A stretch of DNA of 32,366 bases from Bacteroidales bacterium (GTDB taxonomy: Bacteria; Bacteroidota; Bacteroidia; Bacteroidales; P3), in contig JAGAYN010000003.1 of the NCBI GenBank assembly GCA_017940465.1, forward strand, positions 1 to 32,366, written 5' to 3'. Position numbers and translations under genes: made by a program. This document shows, piece after piece, positions 14,587 through 24,800 of this stretch (its first letter is position 1; each line of letters starts with the position of its first letter). Below the pieces are notes generated by a model, which had not been told where the DNA came from, searched no databases, and saw nothing but the letters and a program-made list of their open reading frames with translations.

Positions 14587-17500
14587 ATGCAGAATAAAGG
14601 ACTTATCAAATTTTTAGCCTGGGCGTTCGCGTTGGTATGTTTGTTCCAATTGTCGTTCACGGTGGTGACGAGTATAGTGGAACGCAAGGCCAATGCCGAC
14701 GCCAAGAACTACGTGAACAGTGAGCAGGTGCGCAGCCAGATAGCCGCCCGCGCTACCGACCAGGGGCAGGCATTGGCGTTGGCCGACTCCATCCAGAATG
14801 CCCGTGAGGCCCACTACCTTGACTCGATGGCTACCGAGAAAGTCTACCTCGGCTATACCTACCGCCAGTGCCAGGGCCGCGAGCTCAACCTCGGTCTCGA
14901 CCTTAAGGGCGGTATGAACGTCATGCTCGAGGTCTCCACGGTCGATGTGGTCCGCGCCCTCGCCGGCAACACGGAAGACCAGCTCTTCAACCAGGCAATC
15001 GACAATGCCCTGGCCAAACAGAAGACCACCACCAACCGTGACTTTGTCACCCTTTTCTATGACGAAATCACTTCCCTCGACCCCAACGTCTCCCTCTCCT
15101 CCTACTTCATCGGCGGCGACCTGCGCGACAAGATCAAAATGGGCGACCGCAACGAGGATGTCATCAAGGCTGTGCGTGCCGAGGCTTCGGATGCCTACGA
15201 GCGCACCTATCAGATCATCAGCAAGCGTATCGACAAATTCGGCGTGGCCCAGCCCACCATCCAGAAACTCTCCGCCTCGGAGCGCATCCTGGTGGAACTC
15301 CCCGGCGTGAAGGAGCCCGAGCGTGTGCGTAAACTTCTCAAAGGAACCGCCCAGCTGGAGTTCTGGCAGACCTACGACAACAGCGAGGCTATCCGCTTCC
15401 TCGACGATGCAAACAAGTACCTGGCCTCTGTCGCTGGCGGCGAGGTTTCCGACAAGGCCGACACCGCTTCCGCCGAAGGCGCCGACAGCACCAGTCTGCT
15501 GGACAAGCTGACTGCCGACAATACCACTGCCGCCTCCGTTGGCGACAACGCCGAGGCAGCCCGTCAGAACCCCCTCTTCGCTAAACTGCAGCCCTATGTG
15601 GATGGCAACGGGCAACCCCTGCCCGGCTCCATTGTGGGTCTGGCTCGCGAGAAGGACCGCGCCGCCATCAGCGCCATGCTCGAGCAGGCCGCTGCCAAGA
15701 AGGTCTTCGATTCTCGCACGGTCAAGTTCCTTTGGTCCCCCAAGGCCGACGATCACTTCCAGGGTGGCGACATCTATACCCTCTATGCCATCAAGGTTAC
15801 CACTCGCGACGGCTCGCCGCTGCTGGACGGTAGCTGCATCTCCGACGCCCGTCAGGACTTCTCCAACAACGGCAAGAGCGAGATATCTATGACAATGAAT
15901 AGCGCGGGCGCGCGCGATTGGGCACGTATCACCCGCGAGAACGTGGGCAAGTGCATCGCCATCGTCCTCGACGACCTCGTCTATTCCGCCCCGGTGGTCA
16001 ATGGTGAAATCGCCGGCGGCCGCTCCTCCATCACGGGCGACTTCTCCCTTGAAGAGGCCAAGGACCTTGCCAATATCCTCAAGTCCGGTAAACTTCCTGC
16101 CCCGGCCAATATCGTGTCTGAAGCTGTGGTGGGTCCCTCGCTCGGTCAGGAGTCTATCCGCAACGGCTTGTGGTCGTTCATCCTGGCTTTTGTCATAGTG
16201 CTCGTCTACATGGTGGTGTTCTACAACCGCGCCGGATGGGTCTCTGTGATTGCCCTTATTATTAATGTATTCCTTCTTATAGGTGTGCTCGCTTCCATCG
16301 GATCCGTCCTGACGCTGCCTGGTATTGCCGGTATCGTCCTCACCATGGCTATGGCTGTTGACGGGAACGTTATTATCTATGAGCGTGTCAAGGAGGAACT
16401 GCGTGCCGGCGCCAGTGTGACTACGGCTGTCGATAACGGCTTCAAGAACGCCTACTCGGCCATTATAGACGGTCAGGTGACCACCTTCCTCTTGGGTATC
16501 GTACTCATCATGTTCGGCTCCGGCGCTGTCCAAGGCTTCGCCGTCACCCTCTGCATCGGTATCGTGACCTCCCTCTTTACTTCAATCTTCATCACCCGAC
16601 TCTTCATCGACTCTGCCCTCACCCACAAGCGCAAGATGAACTTCTCGTTCCCCTTCTCCGAGAATTTCCTCCGCGATGCCAAGATTGATTTCCTCGGCAA
16701 GCGCAAAGTCTTCTATATCATTGCAGGCGCTGCTTTGGTGATATGCATTGCCAGCTTCGCGGTGCGTGGCTTGAGTTTCGGTATTGACTTCACAGGTGGC
16801 CGCACCTATGTCGTCCGCTTTGACCAGCCGGTCAGCGTGCTGGATGTTCGCTCCGACCTGGCCAAGCAGTTCGAGGAAGCCCCTGAGGTCAAGACCTATG
16901 GCCCCTCCAATCAGGTGAAGGTCACCACCAAGTATAAGATCGACCAGGACGGTGACGAGGTGAAGAACGAGATTATGGAGCGTCTCTATGCAGGCTGCGC
17001 CAAGCACTTCAGTGCCCCTATCACTATAGATGGCTTCAAGTCGGCCGAAAGCAACCCCCTCGGTGTCATCCAGGCCGACCAGTTCGGCAAGGGGGTCGCC
17101 CATGACAACCTGATCCACTCCATCTGGGCTGTTATAGGTGGCCTGCTTGTGATGTTTGTATATATCGGTCTGCGCTTCCGCAGCTGGCGCTTCGGTATCG
17201 GATCGGTGGCTGCTTTGGCCCACGACACAATCCTTGTCATCGGTATCTTCTCTCTCCTCTACGGCCTCCTGCCGTTCAATTTGGAGGTGGATCAGTACTT
17301 CATATCGGCTGTGCTTACCGTTATCGGTTACTCGATCAACGCCACCGTGGTTATCTTCGACCGTGTGCGTGAGTACCGCAAACTCTATCCCAAGCGCGAT
17401 ATCATGACGCACATGAACGATGCCATCAACTCCACACTTGCCCGTACGGTCAATACATCCGGCACCACGTTCGTTACCCTGCTGATGATGTTCATCTTCG

Positions 17501-17637
17501 GTGGTGAGGTGATTCGTGGATTCATCTTTGCACTCCTCGTCGGTGTACTTGTCGGTGTGTTCTCGTCGCTCTGCATCGCTTGCGCCGTGGTGTACGAGAT
17601 TTCCGGGAAGGAAAAGGCAAAAGAGCTGGCAAAATAA
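14587..17637 (+). CDS. secDF: Fused protein translocase SecDF
   Basis: SecDF uses the proton gradient to help pull preproteins out of the SecYEG channel on the periplasmic side. The 1016 residues join SecD and SecF in one chain, usual in Bacteroidota. TM1 is at ~8-28; NLGLDLKGG (101-109) is the SecD D1 motif; a large periplasmic domain spans ~40-500; five TM segments follow (~530-680, including GIAGIVLTMAMAVDGNVIIYERVKEE as the D5-like motif region). The SecF half starts ~690, with FGIDFTGGRTYVV (~731) as its D4 motif and VIGYSINATVVIFDRVRE near the end. It heads a run of plus-strand genes for outer-membrane and secreted proteins, a fitting neighbourhood, with a 52-base gap to the next gene. 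Confidence 0.97.
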   Translation: MQNKGLIKFLAWAFALVCLFQLSFTVVTSIVERKANADAKNYVNSEQVRSQIAARATDQGQALALADSIQNAREAHYLDSMATEKVYLGYTYRQCQGRELNLGLDLKGGMNVMLEVSTVDVVRALAGNTEDQLFNQAIDNALAKQKTTTNRDFVTLFYDEITSLDPNVSLSSYFIGGDLRDKIKMGDRNEDVIKAVRAEASDAYERTYQIISKRIDKFGVAQPTIQKLSASERILVELPGVKEPERVRKLLKGTAQLEFWQTYDNSEAIRFLDDANKYLASVAGGEVSDKADTASAEGADSTSLLDKLTADNTTAASVGDNAEAARQNPLFAKLQPYVDGNGQPLPGSIVGLAREKDRAAISAMLEQAAAKKVFDSRTVKFLWSPKADDHFQGGDIYTLYAIKVTTRDGSPLLDGSCISDARQDFSNNGKSEISMTMNSAGARDWARITRENVGKCIAIVLDDLVYSAPVVNGEIAGGRSSITGDFSLEEAKDLANILKSGKLPAPANIVSEAVVGPSLGQESIRNGLWSFILAFVIVLVYMVVFYNRAGWVSVIALIINVFLLIGVLASIGSVLTLPGIAGIVLTMAMAVDGNVIIYERVKEELRAGASVTTAVDNGFKNAYSAIIDGQVTTFLLGIVLIMFGSGAVQGFAVTLCIGIVTSLFTSIFITRLFIDSALTHKRKMNFSFPFSENFLRDAKIDFLGKRKVFYIIAGAALVICIASFAVRGLSFGIDFTGGRTYVVRFDQPVSVLDVRSDLAKQFEEAPEVKTYGPSNQVKVTTKYKIDQDGDEVKNEIMERLYAGCAKHFSAPITIDGFKSAESNPLGVIQADQFGKGVAHDNLIHSIWAVIGGLLVMFVYIGLRFRSWRFGIGSVAALAHDTILVIGIFSLLYGLLPFNLEVDQYFISAVLTVIGYSINATVVIFDRVREYRKLYPKRDIMTHMNDAINSTLARTVNTSGTTFVTLLMMFIFGGEVIRGFIFALLVGVLVGVFSSLCIACAVVYEISGKEKAKELAK

Positions 17638-17689
17638 GGATGATAGAGAGTAAAATAGTTCTGTCGCAAGGTTAATATATCGGTGTAGA

Positions 17690-18031
17690 ATGGATATAGT
17701 ATTCGTCGTGTTGTTCGTGATAACGCTCTTCATGCTCTCCGGCTACTCGCGTTTCAAGAAGCTGGTGGCCGAGCAGGGGGACGCCACGACTATGGGCAGA
17801 AGCGTTCCGCATGAGATGCCGCCTGCTCCCGAAGTCGAATACTTTACCTATGAGAAAGAAACTCCGCAGTCCTATGCCTATACACGCCCTCAAGCATATA
17901 AGGTAAAAAATGAGGAGGAAACCCCTGTAGAGCAGCCTTCTGCCGACATGGTGTCCCGCTTCGACCTGCGCCAGGCGGTCATTAGCCAAGTGATATTGAA
18001 CAATAAATATATTGGAGAAATAAATCAATAA
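17690..18031 (+). CDS. Small single-pass membrane protein (hypothetical)
   Basis: The 113 residues comprise one N-terminal transmembrane segment (VFVVLFVITLFMLSGY, ~4-19) followed by RFKKL, suggesting N-out/C-in orientation by the positive-inside rule. Then comes a Pro/Glu/Tyr-rich, probably disordered stretch (~35-85), and a conserved-looking amphipathic C-terminus FDLRQAVISQVILNNKY. I do not recognise a named family; a final FDLRxAVI...IL..KY motif recurs, from memory, in short Bacteroidales proteins. It lies 52 bases after secDF and 29 before the TonB-dependent receptor, on the same strand with no terminator either side, so it may be a co-transcribed link between them. Confidence 0.65.
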   Translation: MDIVFVVLFVITLFMLSGYSRFKKLVAEQGDATTMGRSVPHEMPPAPEVEYFTYEKETPQSYAYTRPQAYKVKNEEETPVEQPSADMVSRFDLRQAVISQVILNNKYIGEINQ

Positions 18032-18060
18032 ATCAATAATCTCTAAAACATGTAAATGCA

Positions 18061-21000
18061 ATGAGAATGTTTAGAAAAGTACTATTGACATTCGGACTCT
18101 TGCTGATGGCAGAAATGGTTGCCTTGGCGCAGGGTACGCTCAAGGGTACCATCGTCAATGCCAAGACAAAGGAACCTGAACCCTTTGTGAATGTGGTTGT
18201 GAAGCAGGATGGGAAACAGGTGCATGGCGGTGCTACCGATTTGAATGGTGTCTATACCATCAAGCCGCTCAATGTCGGAAAGTACGATATTGAGGTGTCT
18301 GCCGTGGGTTATAATAGATATGTCCGCACCGGCGTCAATGTCAAGGCTTCTGGTTTTACTATTGTTGATATTGAACTGACCCCCCAGGCCACTAACCTTG
18401 AAGAGGTCACTATTGAGGTGGAGCGTGTCCCGCTGTTTGAGGTGGGTACTGCCGAGCAGGGTGCCCGTCTGTCAAGCGAGGATATTGCCCGTATGCCGGG
18501 TAACTCGGTCGATGCTATTGTGGCTACGGTGGGTGGTATGGGATATAGTGACGGCGGAACAGGTACGGCCCGTGGTGAGTCTAATATGGTTACCATGCAG
18601 GGCGGTGTCCGCAAGCGTACAAGCGTCCCTGTGGTAAAGGATGCTATCGCCGAAATCCAGGTCATTCTGGGTGGTACCCCTGCCAGTATCGGTGAGGCTA
18701 TCGGTGGTACGCAGATTATCACCCTCAAACCCCCAACCCCCAAGTTTATGGGTGTGGTGCGTTGGGAAGGCTTTCTGGACTACCGCCTGTACAATACATT
18801 GACCGTCTATCTGACTGGTCCTGTGTATAAAAAGAAGTCGGTTGGTGATGATGGATCTGTCTTGGAGCGTACTCTTGTCGGTTTCCGTTTTACGGGGCAG
18901 GCTCAATACATGAACTCGCCATTCTACAGAGTCAAGGGATATCGTTATAGGATTGTGAATGATGATTTGGTACGTCAATTTGAGCAGAGTCCGTTGGCTT
19001 ATGACCCCGTCACCGGTAGTATCGACTACTCGGCAGAAACCAGCCTCCGTAAAGAGTCTTTCCATGAGATAACCCGTCTGTCCTCAAAGGACTTTGTCTC
19101 TGCTGACCGTAAACCTGACCTGCAGGCTTATTCTGTGGTATTGGAGGGTGCGTTGGATTTCCGTTTTTCGGAGTATGCAACCTTGGCTGTGACTGGTGAG
19201 TTCAGTGCCTCCCATTCTCCGAGTGCCAGTATCAGCCCGCTTGTGATGCCGTCGGTAGGTGCTATGGTCAGTGAGTCGAGGAACATGGTGCTCACGGTGG
19301 ACTTCACGCAGCGTTTCCGTGACCCGGAGGTCTCCAATGAAGACGAGGCCAAGGCATCTTCTCCTATCAAGAATGTGATGTATAACATTACAGGTATGGT
19401 GAACCGTGCTGTGGCTAAATCGTATAATGAGAACTTTGGTAGCAGTCTCGATGATGTGTTCAAGTATGGATTCATCAGTAAGTTTGAGACGGAGAAGCGC
19501 CCCAGTTATGAGAGCAAGTTGATTGACTATTATGGAACTCAAAGGTGGGCATTGGTACAAAACAACTACTACGATGAGGTAAAATATATCTCCCCCAATG
19601 ATCCAGACAAGGGATACGTTTCCAATAACCCCCTCTTGGCCAATTACAACGAGCAGCTTTTCACGAGCGATGAATTCTTGGATATCCGGTCAAATCTTTT
19701 CACTGCCGACTATATCCGTGCCTATAAAGGATTGTTCAACGGTGAACACCCTGGTAGCATTTATGGCCTTTTGTCCAATGTCGGAACGCAGACCGCTACG
19801 GGCTATTCCACTTCGCAGGATGATTACCTCTACTTGCAGGCCAAGGCATCGGCAGATGTCTTTGGACATGAGATAGAGATTGGTTTCCAGTATGATCAGA
19901 TGTGGAACTCTGCATATTCTTTGGATGCATATAGCTTGTGGACGCTGATGCGCGACAATGCCAACAGACACATCCTACAGATGGAAGATAAGTATCCTAT
20001 CTATAGGATGGTGGGCTCCCAGTTGTATGTGGATTATAACAGGAAAGTGGTTGACGATCAGCAGACGCTCTTTGACAAGTCTTTCCGCGAGTATCTTAGG
20101 AATTCGTATTTCAGCGATGTGACTTATGATGAATTTGAACGTACATGGATTGATATCGACAGATATATGCCTGAGGATTATGTGAAGGCTGGCGGTATGG
20201 ACATGTTCTCGGCCGACGAGCTCTTCAATAGTGGCAATCCGTTGGTTTCATATTTGGGTTATGATCATACGGGTAAGAAGTACAGCGCCTCCAACTGGAG
20301 CTTGGACAAGTTCTTCAACTCTCCGGATGGCAAGTACCGCTATCTCCCCTCTTTCTCCCCGATTTATGCGGCAGGTTACATTCAGGATAAGTTCTATTTC
20401 CAGGATCTTATCTTCAATGTCGGTGTACGTGTCGACTACTTCAATGGGAACCAGTATGTGATGAAGGACCCCTATTTGTTGTATGAGTCGTATACTGTTG
20501 CCGATATCCGCAATAATGAGGCTAATATGATTCACGACGGCGGTAAGTATCTCAACAATGCTGGTGACGACTGGGTGCCCTATGTGGACAAGGTGTCGTC
20601 CGAAGAGGGGAGCACCCTTCCGAGTATAGTTGGTTACCGAGATCCGTCCGGCAAATGGTACAATGCTGATGGTGTTGAGTTGTCCTCGCCCAGTGCTGTC
20701 AATGGTAATACGGGCCGACCGACCCCTTATTACACCAAGGAGGGTTTGAATGCGTATGAGAACCATACTGTCGGTACAGGAACATTTGAGCGTTATACTC
20801 CTCAGATCGTCGCTATGCCTCGTATAGCATTCTCTTTCCCCATCGGTGAGAAATCTCAGTTCAAGGCGAGTTATGATATTATTGCGCGCCGTCCGTCCAG
20901 CGGGTGGGCCGCCAGTTATGTCAGTTATATGTTTATGTCGCAGATTTCCAGCATCAGCAATCCCAATTTGAAGCCGGAGCGCATTACTAACTATGAGTTG

Positions 21001-21873
21001 GGCTTCCAGCAGGCTCTTAATGACAATTCTGCAATCAGTGCCTCTGCCTATTACAAGGAGACTCGAGACCTGATCCAGTTGGTTCAGTATGCTGGTGCAG
21101 ACCCGAACCCCAACTATTACAGCTATGACAATAAGGACTTCCGCACCACCAAGGGTGTGACCTTGGCATACGATCTTCGCCAGACCAAGAACATCCGTAT
21201 CAATGCAAACTATACTCTTCAGTATGCGGAGGGTACGGGCTTGTCTTCTGCTACAATGACTGAACTTATCAAGTCTGGTTACACCACACTGAAGATGTTG
21301 AATCCCATCGCTGACGACCGTCGTCATGAGTTCAAGGCAAATGTGGACTTCCGTTATTTCAGTGGTCCGAAGTACAACGGTCCTGTCTTTACGCGTGTGG
21401 TTACGGACAAGGAGACTGGCGAGAAGCGCAAGAAGGAAGTCAAGTTGTTGGAGAACTTTGGTGTCAACTTCACTGCGGTAGCCCAGTCGGGACGTCCGTA
21501 TACGCGTGCTTTCTCCAACACACAGTCGACGATTGTCGGTAGCTACCGTGGTGCCCGTCTGCCGTGGGGTTTCTACTTTGACATTGTTCTTGACAAGGTG
21601 TGGCCTGTCAAAGTTGGCAAGCATGACACGTATATAACTGCGGCTGTTACTATCACGAATTTGTTTGATATCCGTAACGTGCTTGGTGTGTTCCCTGTTA
21701 CGGGAAATCCGGAGGACAATGGCTATCTTACAGACCCGGAAACGCAGCAGGTCATCAATGCCTATCTTGATCCGCAGGCGTTCCGTGACATTTACACCAT
21801 CCGTCTCCGTAACTCCAACTGGAGCTATTCGACGCCAAGACACATCAAACTCTCCCTGTCTTATAATTTCTAA
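18061..21873 (+). CDS. TonB-dependent receptor with N-terminal carboxypeptidase-regulatory domain
   Basis: This 1270-residue outer-membrane receptor has a signal peptide ~1-24 (ending MVALAQ) and a CarboxypepD_reg-like domain ~26-112 (GTLKGTIVNAKTKEPEPFVN; VSAVGYNRYV). A plug domain spans ~125-230 (ARMPGNSVDAIVATVGGMGY; IAEIQVILGGTPASIGEAIGG), followed by a large barrel ending HIKLSLSYNF with terminal Phe. It is not a SusC of the usual kind: no SusD follows. Instead the next genes encode a giant secreted protein and a PorV-like barrel, so it may serve export, assembly or anchoring rather than glycan import. Codon use is less GC-rich than in neighbours (27 of 60 G+C at 19441-19500). The start could also be ATG 18067. 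Confidence 0.92.
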   Translation: MRMFRKVLLTFGLLLMAEMVALAQGTLKGTIVNAKTKEPEPFVNVVVKQDGKQVHGGATDLNGVYTIKPLNVGKYDIEVSAVGYNRYVRTGVNVKASGFTIVDIELTPQATNLEEVTIEVERVPLFEVGTAEQGARLSSEDIARMPGNSVDAIVATVGGMGYSDGGTGTARGESNMVTMQGGVRKRTSVPVVKDAIAEIQVILGGTPASIGEAIGGTQIITLKPPTPKFMGVVRWEGFLDYRLYNTLTVYLTGPVYKKKSVGDDGSVLERTLVGFRFTGQAQYMNSPFYRVKGYRYRIVNDDLVRQFEQSPLAYDPVTGSIDYSAETSLRKESFHEITRLSSKDFVSADRKPDLQAYSVVLEGALDFRFSEYATLAVTGEFSASHSPSASISPLVMPSVGAMVSESRNMVLTVDFTQRFRDPEVSNEDEAKASSPIKNVMYNITGMVNRAVAKSYNENFGSSLDDVFKYGFISKFETEKRPSYESKLIDYYGTQRWALVQNNYYDEVKYISPNDPDKGYVSNNPLLANYNEQLFTSDEFLDIRSNLFTADYIRAYKGLFNGEHPGSIYGLLSNVGTQTATGYSTSQDDYLYLQAKASADVFGHEIEIGFQYDQMWNSAYSLDAYSLWTLMRDNANRHILQMEDKYPIYRMVGSQLYVDYNRKVVDDQQTLFDKSFREYLRNSYFSDVTYDEFERTWIDIDRYMPEDYVKAGGMDMFSADELFNSGNPLVSYLGYDHTGKKYSASNWSLDKFFNSPDGKYRYLPSFSPIYAAGYIQDKFYFQDLIFNVGVRVDYFNGNQYVMKDPYLLYESYTVADIRNNEANMIHDGGKYLNNAGDDWVPYVDKVSSEEGSTLPSIVGYRDPSGKWYNADGVELSSPSAVNGNTGRPTPYYTKEGLNAYENHTVGTGTFERYTPQIVAMPRIAFSFPIGEKSQFKASYDIIARRPSSGWAASYVSYMFMSQISSISNPNLKPERITNYELGFQQALNDNSAISASAYYKETRDLIQLVQYAGADPNPNYYSYDNKDFRTTKGVTLAYDLRQTKNIRINANYTLQYAEGTGLSSATMTELIKSGYTTLKMLNPIADDRRHEFKANVDFRYFSGPKYNGPVFTRVVTDKETGEKRKKEVKLLENFGVNFTAVAQSGRPYTRAFSNTQSTIVGSYRGARLPWGFYFDIVLDKVWPVKVGKHDTYITAAVTITNLFDIRNVLGVFPVTGNPEDNGYLTDPETQQVINAYLDPQAFRDIYTIRLRNSNWSYSTPRHIKLSLSYNF

Positions 21874-21898
21874 CCATAACGCGTAAAATATTACAAAG

Positions 21899-24800
21899 AT
21901 GAAAAGTATATATAGCAAATTGGTATTGGCTTCCTTGCTGCTTCTCATAGGTGCTGCGCCTGTGTCCGCCCGTGAGTGTGTGGGTAGGAAGTCCAACGCG
22001 AAGAGCGCTGCTGCAAGGTCCAAGGCCGCTGCCTGTAAGCGCGCCCAGAGTACGGCTGAGCTCAACATCAACAATGTCCGTGCGCAGATCAATGGTTACG
22101 GTAATATGTGGTATGACGGCAGTGTGGCTCAGTATCACTTGCCGAAGAACGGCACGTCGTGCCCGTTGTACTGCGCGGCATTGTGGATTGGTGGTACCGA
22201 TGTCAATGATCAGTTGCGTCTTTCGGCCCTCAGGTTTGGGCAGGAGGGCGACGATTTCTGGCCGGGGCCCCTCAAGGTCAATGGAACAGCAACAATCGAC
22301 CTGCCAGTCTGTAATGCATATGACAAGCATTGGATTATTACCAAGGCTGAGGTGCAGACATTCAAGTCTCACTTCCAATATGACACTAACCATATGGTCC
22401 TTCAGTTGAGCGACCCGTCGGATGACATCACCGACGTCATCCGCAACTGGCCTGCCAAGGGCGAGGGCGATGATTTGACCAACTATCTTGCTCCGTTCTA
22501 TGATGCAGATGGCGACGGAGTCTACAATCCTGCCAAGGGAGACTATCCTTATTATGACTTTGACAATGAGCTCTGCCCGCGATTCATCAAGCAGACGAAG
22601 CCTCATCTTGCGACTGTGAAGATTCCTTCGATGGAGGAAGAATATGATAAGACTATCCAGGGAAGTATCCTTTCTGACCAGGTCCTTAAGGGCGACCAGA
22701 CTATCTGGTGGGTGTTCAATGATATGGGTAACACCCACACTGAGTCGGGTGGCCAACCTATCGGATTGGAAATCAGGGCACAGGCTTTTGCTTTCTCAAC
22801 GAACGACGCTATCAATAACATGACGTTCTATTCGTATGAGATTATCAACCGTTCCACGTATGAGTTGAGGGAGACCTATTTCAGCCAGTGGGTTGATCCC
22901 GATCTTGGTAACGCCAATGATGACTATGTCGGATGTGATGTCCGTCGCGGTCTGGGCTATTGCTATAACGGAAAGGCCACTGACAGTCCTGGCTCCACCA
23001 GTTACAGTGGCATCCCTCCGGCTGTAGGCATTGACTTCTTCCAGGGACCGTATATGGATCCCGACGGCAAGGACAATCCCAAGATTGACATTGCCAAGAT
23101 CCTGCGTAGCAACAACCAGCCGATGCTTAGGAAACTCAAGGATTATGAGCTTAAGGACGCAAATGGCAACTTTACCGGTTACGACACAATCCAGATTTCC
23201 TACGATGCAGACGAGTTTTCTTGGGAGTACTGGTATTTTGTTCCTGGCGACGAGTTCGGCAACTGTGCCATTAACGGTGTGAACTTTGGTAACGGTATCC
23301 GCGATGACGAGCGTTTCGGCATGCGCCGCTTTGTGTACTATAATAATCAGTCGAATGCGAACAATGGCGAGCCCAGCAAGGCTAGCGACTATTACTATCT
23401 CCTCCGCGGTTATTGGAAGAACGGCAAGCGTATGACTTATGGTGGCGATGGCTACTCGCAGAATACCTCGTCCATCCCCTGTGATTTTATGTTCCCTGGC
23501 AACAGCGATCCGTGGAACTGGGGTACTGACGGTGTCGACCCTGGCATGTACGACTCGAAAGGCTGGGTTGAGACTGTGGCTCCCGCTGACCGTCGCTTCA
23601 TGCAGTCGGCCGGTCCGTTCACGCTGAAGCCCGGTGCCTTGAACTATATCACTGTAGGTATTCCCTTCGCCCAGGCCACCTCTGGCGACAACTGGACCTC
23701 GGTCGAGGAGTTGCGTAAGATTGACGACATCTGCCAGAAACTTTTCGAGAACTGCTTCAAGGTGATCGACGGTCCCGATGCTCCCACGATGACAGCGCAG
23801 GAACTCAGCAATGAGGTGATTCTCTATCTGAAATATGAAAACACGCAGTCGAACAACTATCGTGAGCGCTACCGCGAACTCGACCCCTCGATTCCTACCT
23901 ACTATCTGGACACGAACGGCAATGCGGTGAGCTATCCGAAGGAGGCCCTGTACTATAAATTCGAGGGCTACCAGATCTACCAGTTGAAGGATGCCAACAC
24001 TTCGGTGGCCGACATCAACGACCCCACCAAGGCTGTCCTTGTCGCCCAGTGCGACCTGGAGAACTACTATGACACCTTGAATCCTGACGGTTCGGTCAAT
24101 GCCAATCCGTTGTTGGGTATAGGCAGGTTGATTAACTATGACATCAACACCGCCACAGGAATTATTAACGGAAGTATCATGGTGGAGGGAGCCAACACGG
24201 GTGTGAAGCATGCCTTCCGGATTACGGAGGACAAGTTTGCCACCGGTTCCAATACCAGACTGGTCAACAACAAGGAGTACTATTTTGTTGCGATTGCCTA
24301 TGCCCATAACAGGTACAAGGAGTACTCGCAGACTGACCCTGCCTATTATGACGGCCAGCGCAAGCCCTATCTGGCGGGCCGCAAGAGTGAATCCGGTGGA
24401 AGCATTGTTCCTATCACGGTCATTCCGCACAGCCCTGCCATGGAGGACGGCGGTAAGCTGGCCCAGGCGGAGTTCGGCATGAGTCCCAACGTGATCCGTC
24501 TCGGTGGCTACGGCAACGGCGGTTTCCGTCTCCGTATGGACCAGAGTTCGATTGACGAGCTGATGGGTGCCAGAAATCAGGAAGGCAAAGGACCTGGCAC
24601 AATGGAGGGCAGCCTTGCCACAAATGGTACTGGCCAGTTCTCTATGACAGATCCTTGCATCATCCCCAATCCTGTCTACAAGGAGAACTACGGCCCCATC
24701 GATGTCCGTGTAATCGACCCCTTGAAGGTCAGGGAGGGTCGCTTCAACCTTCTGTTCATCAATGACGATTCTTCCGTCGAGGTCAATGAGGACACTCGCT

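Noticed and set aside
14614-16533. Long minus-strand open frame of 639 codons opposite secDF
   Set aside because: It is a shadow of secDF caused by GC-rich codon use; its translation is His/Gly/Val-rich with no motifs, while the plus strand encodes a full SecDF.
18061-21873. SusC/RagA-type nutrient importer
   Set aside because: No SusD-like gene follows and the neighbours are a giant secreted protein and a PorV-like barrel; I keep the general receptor call.
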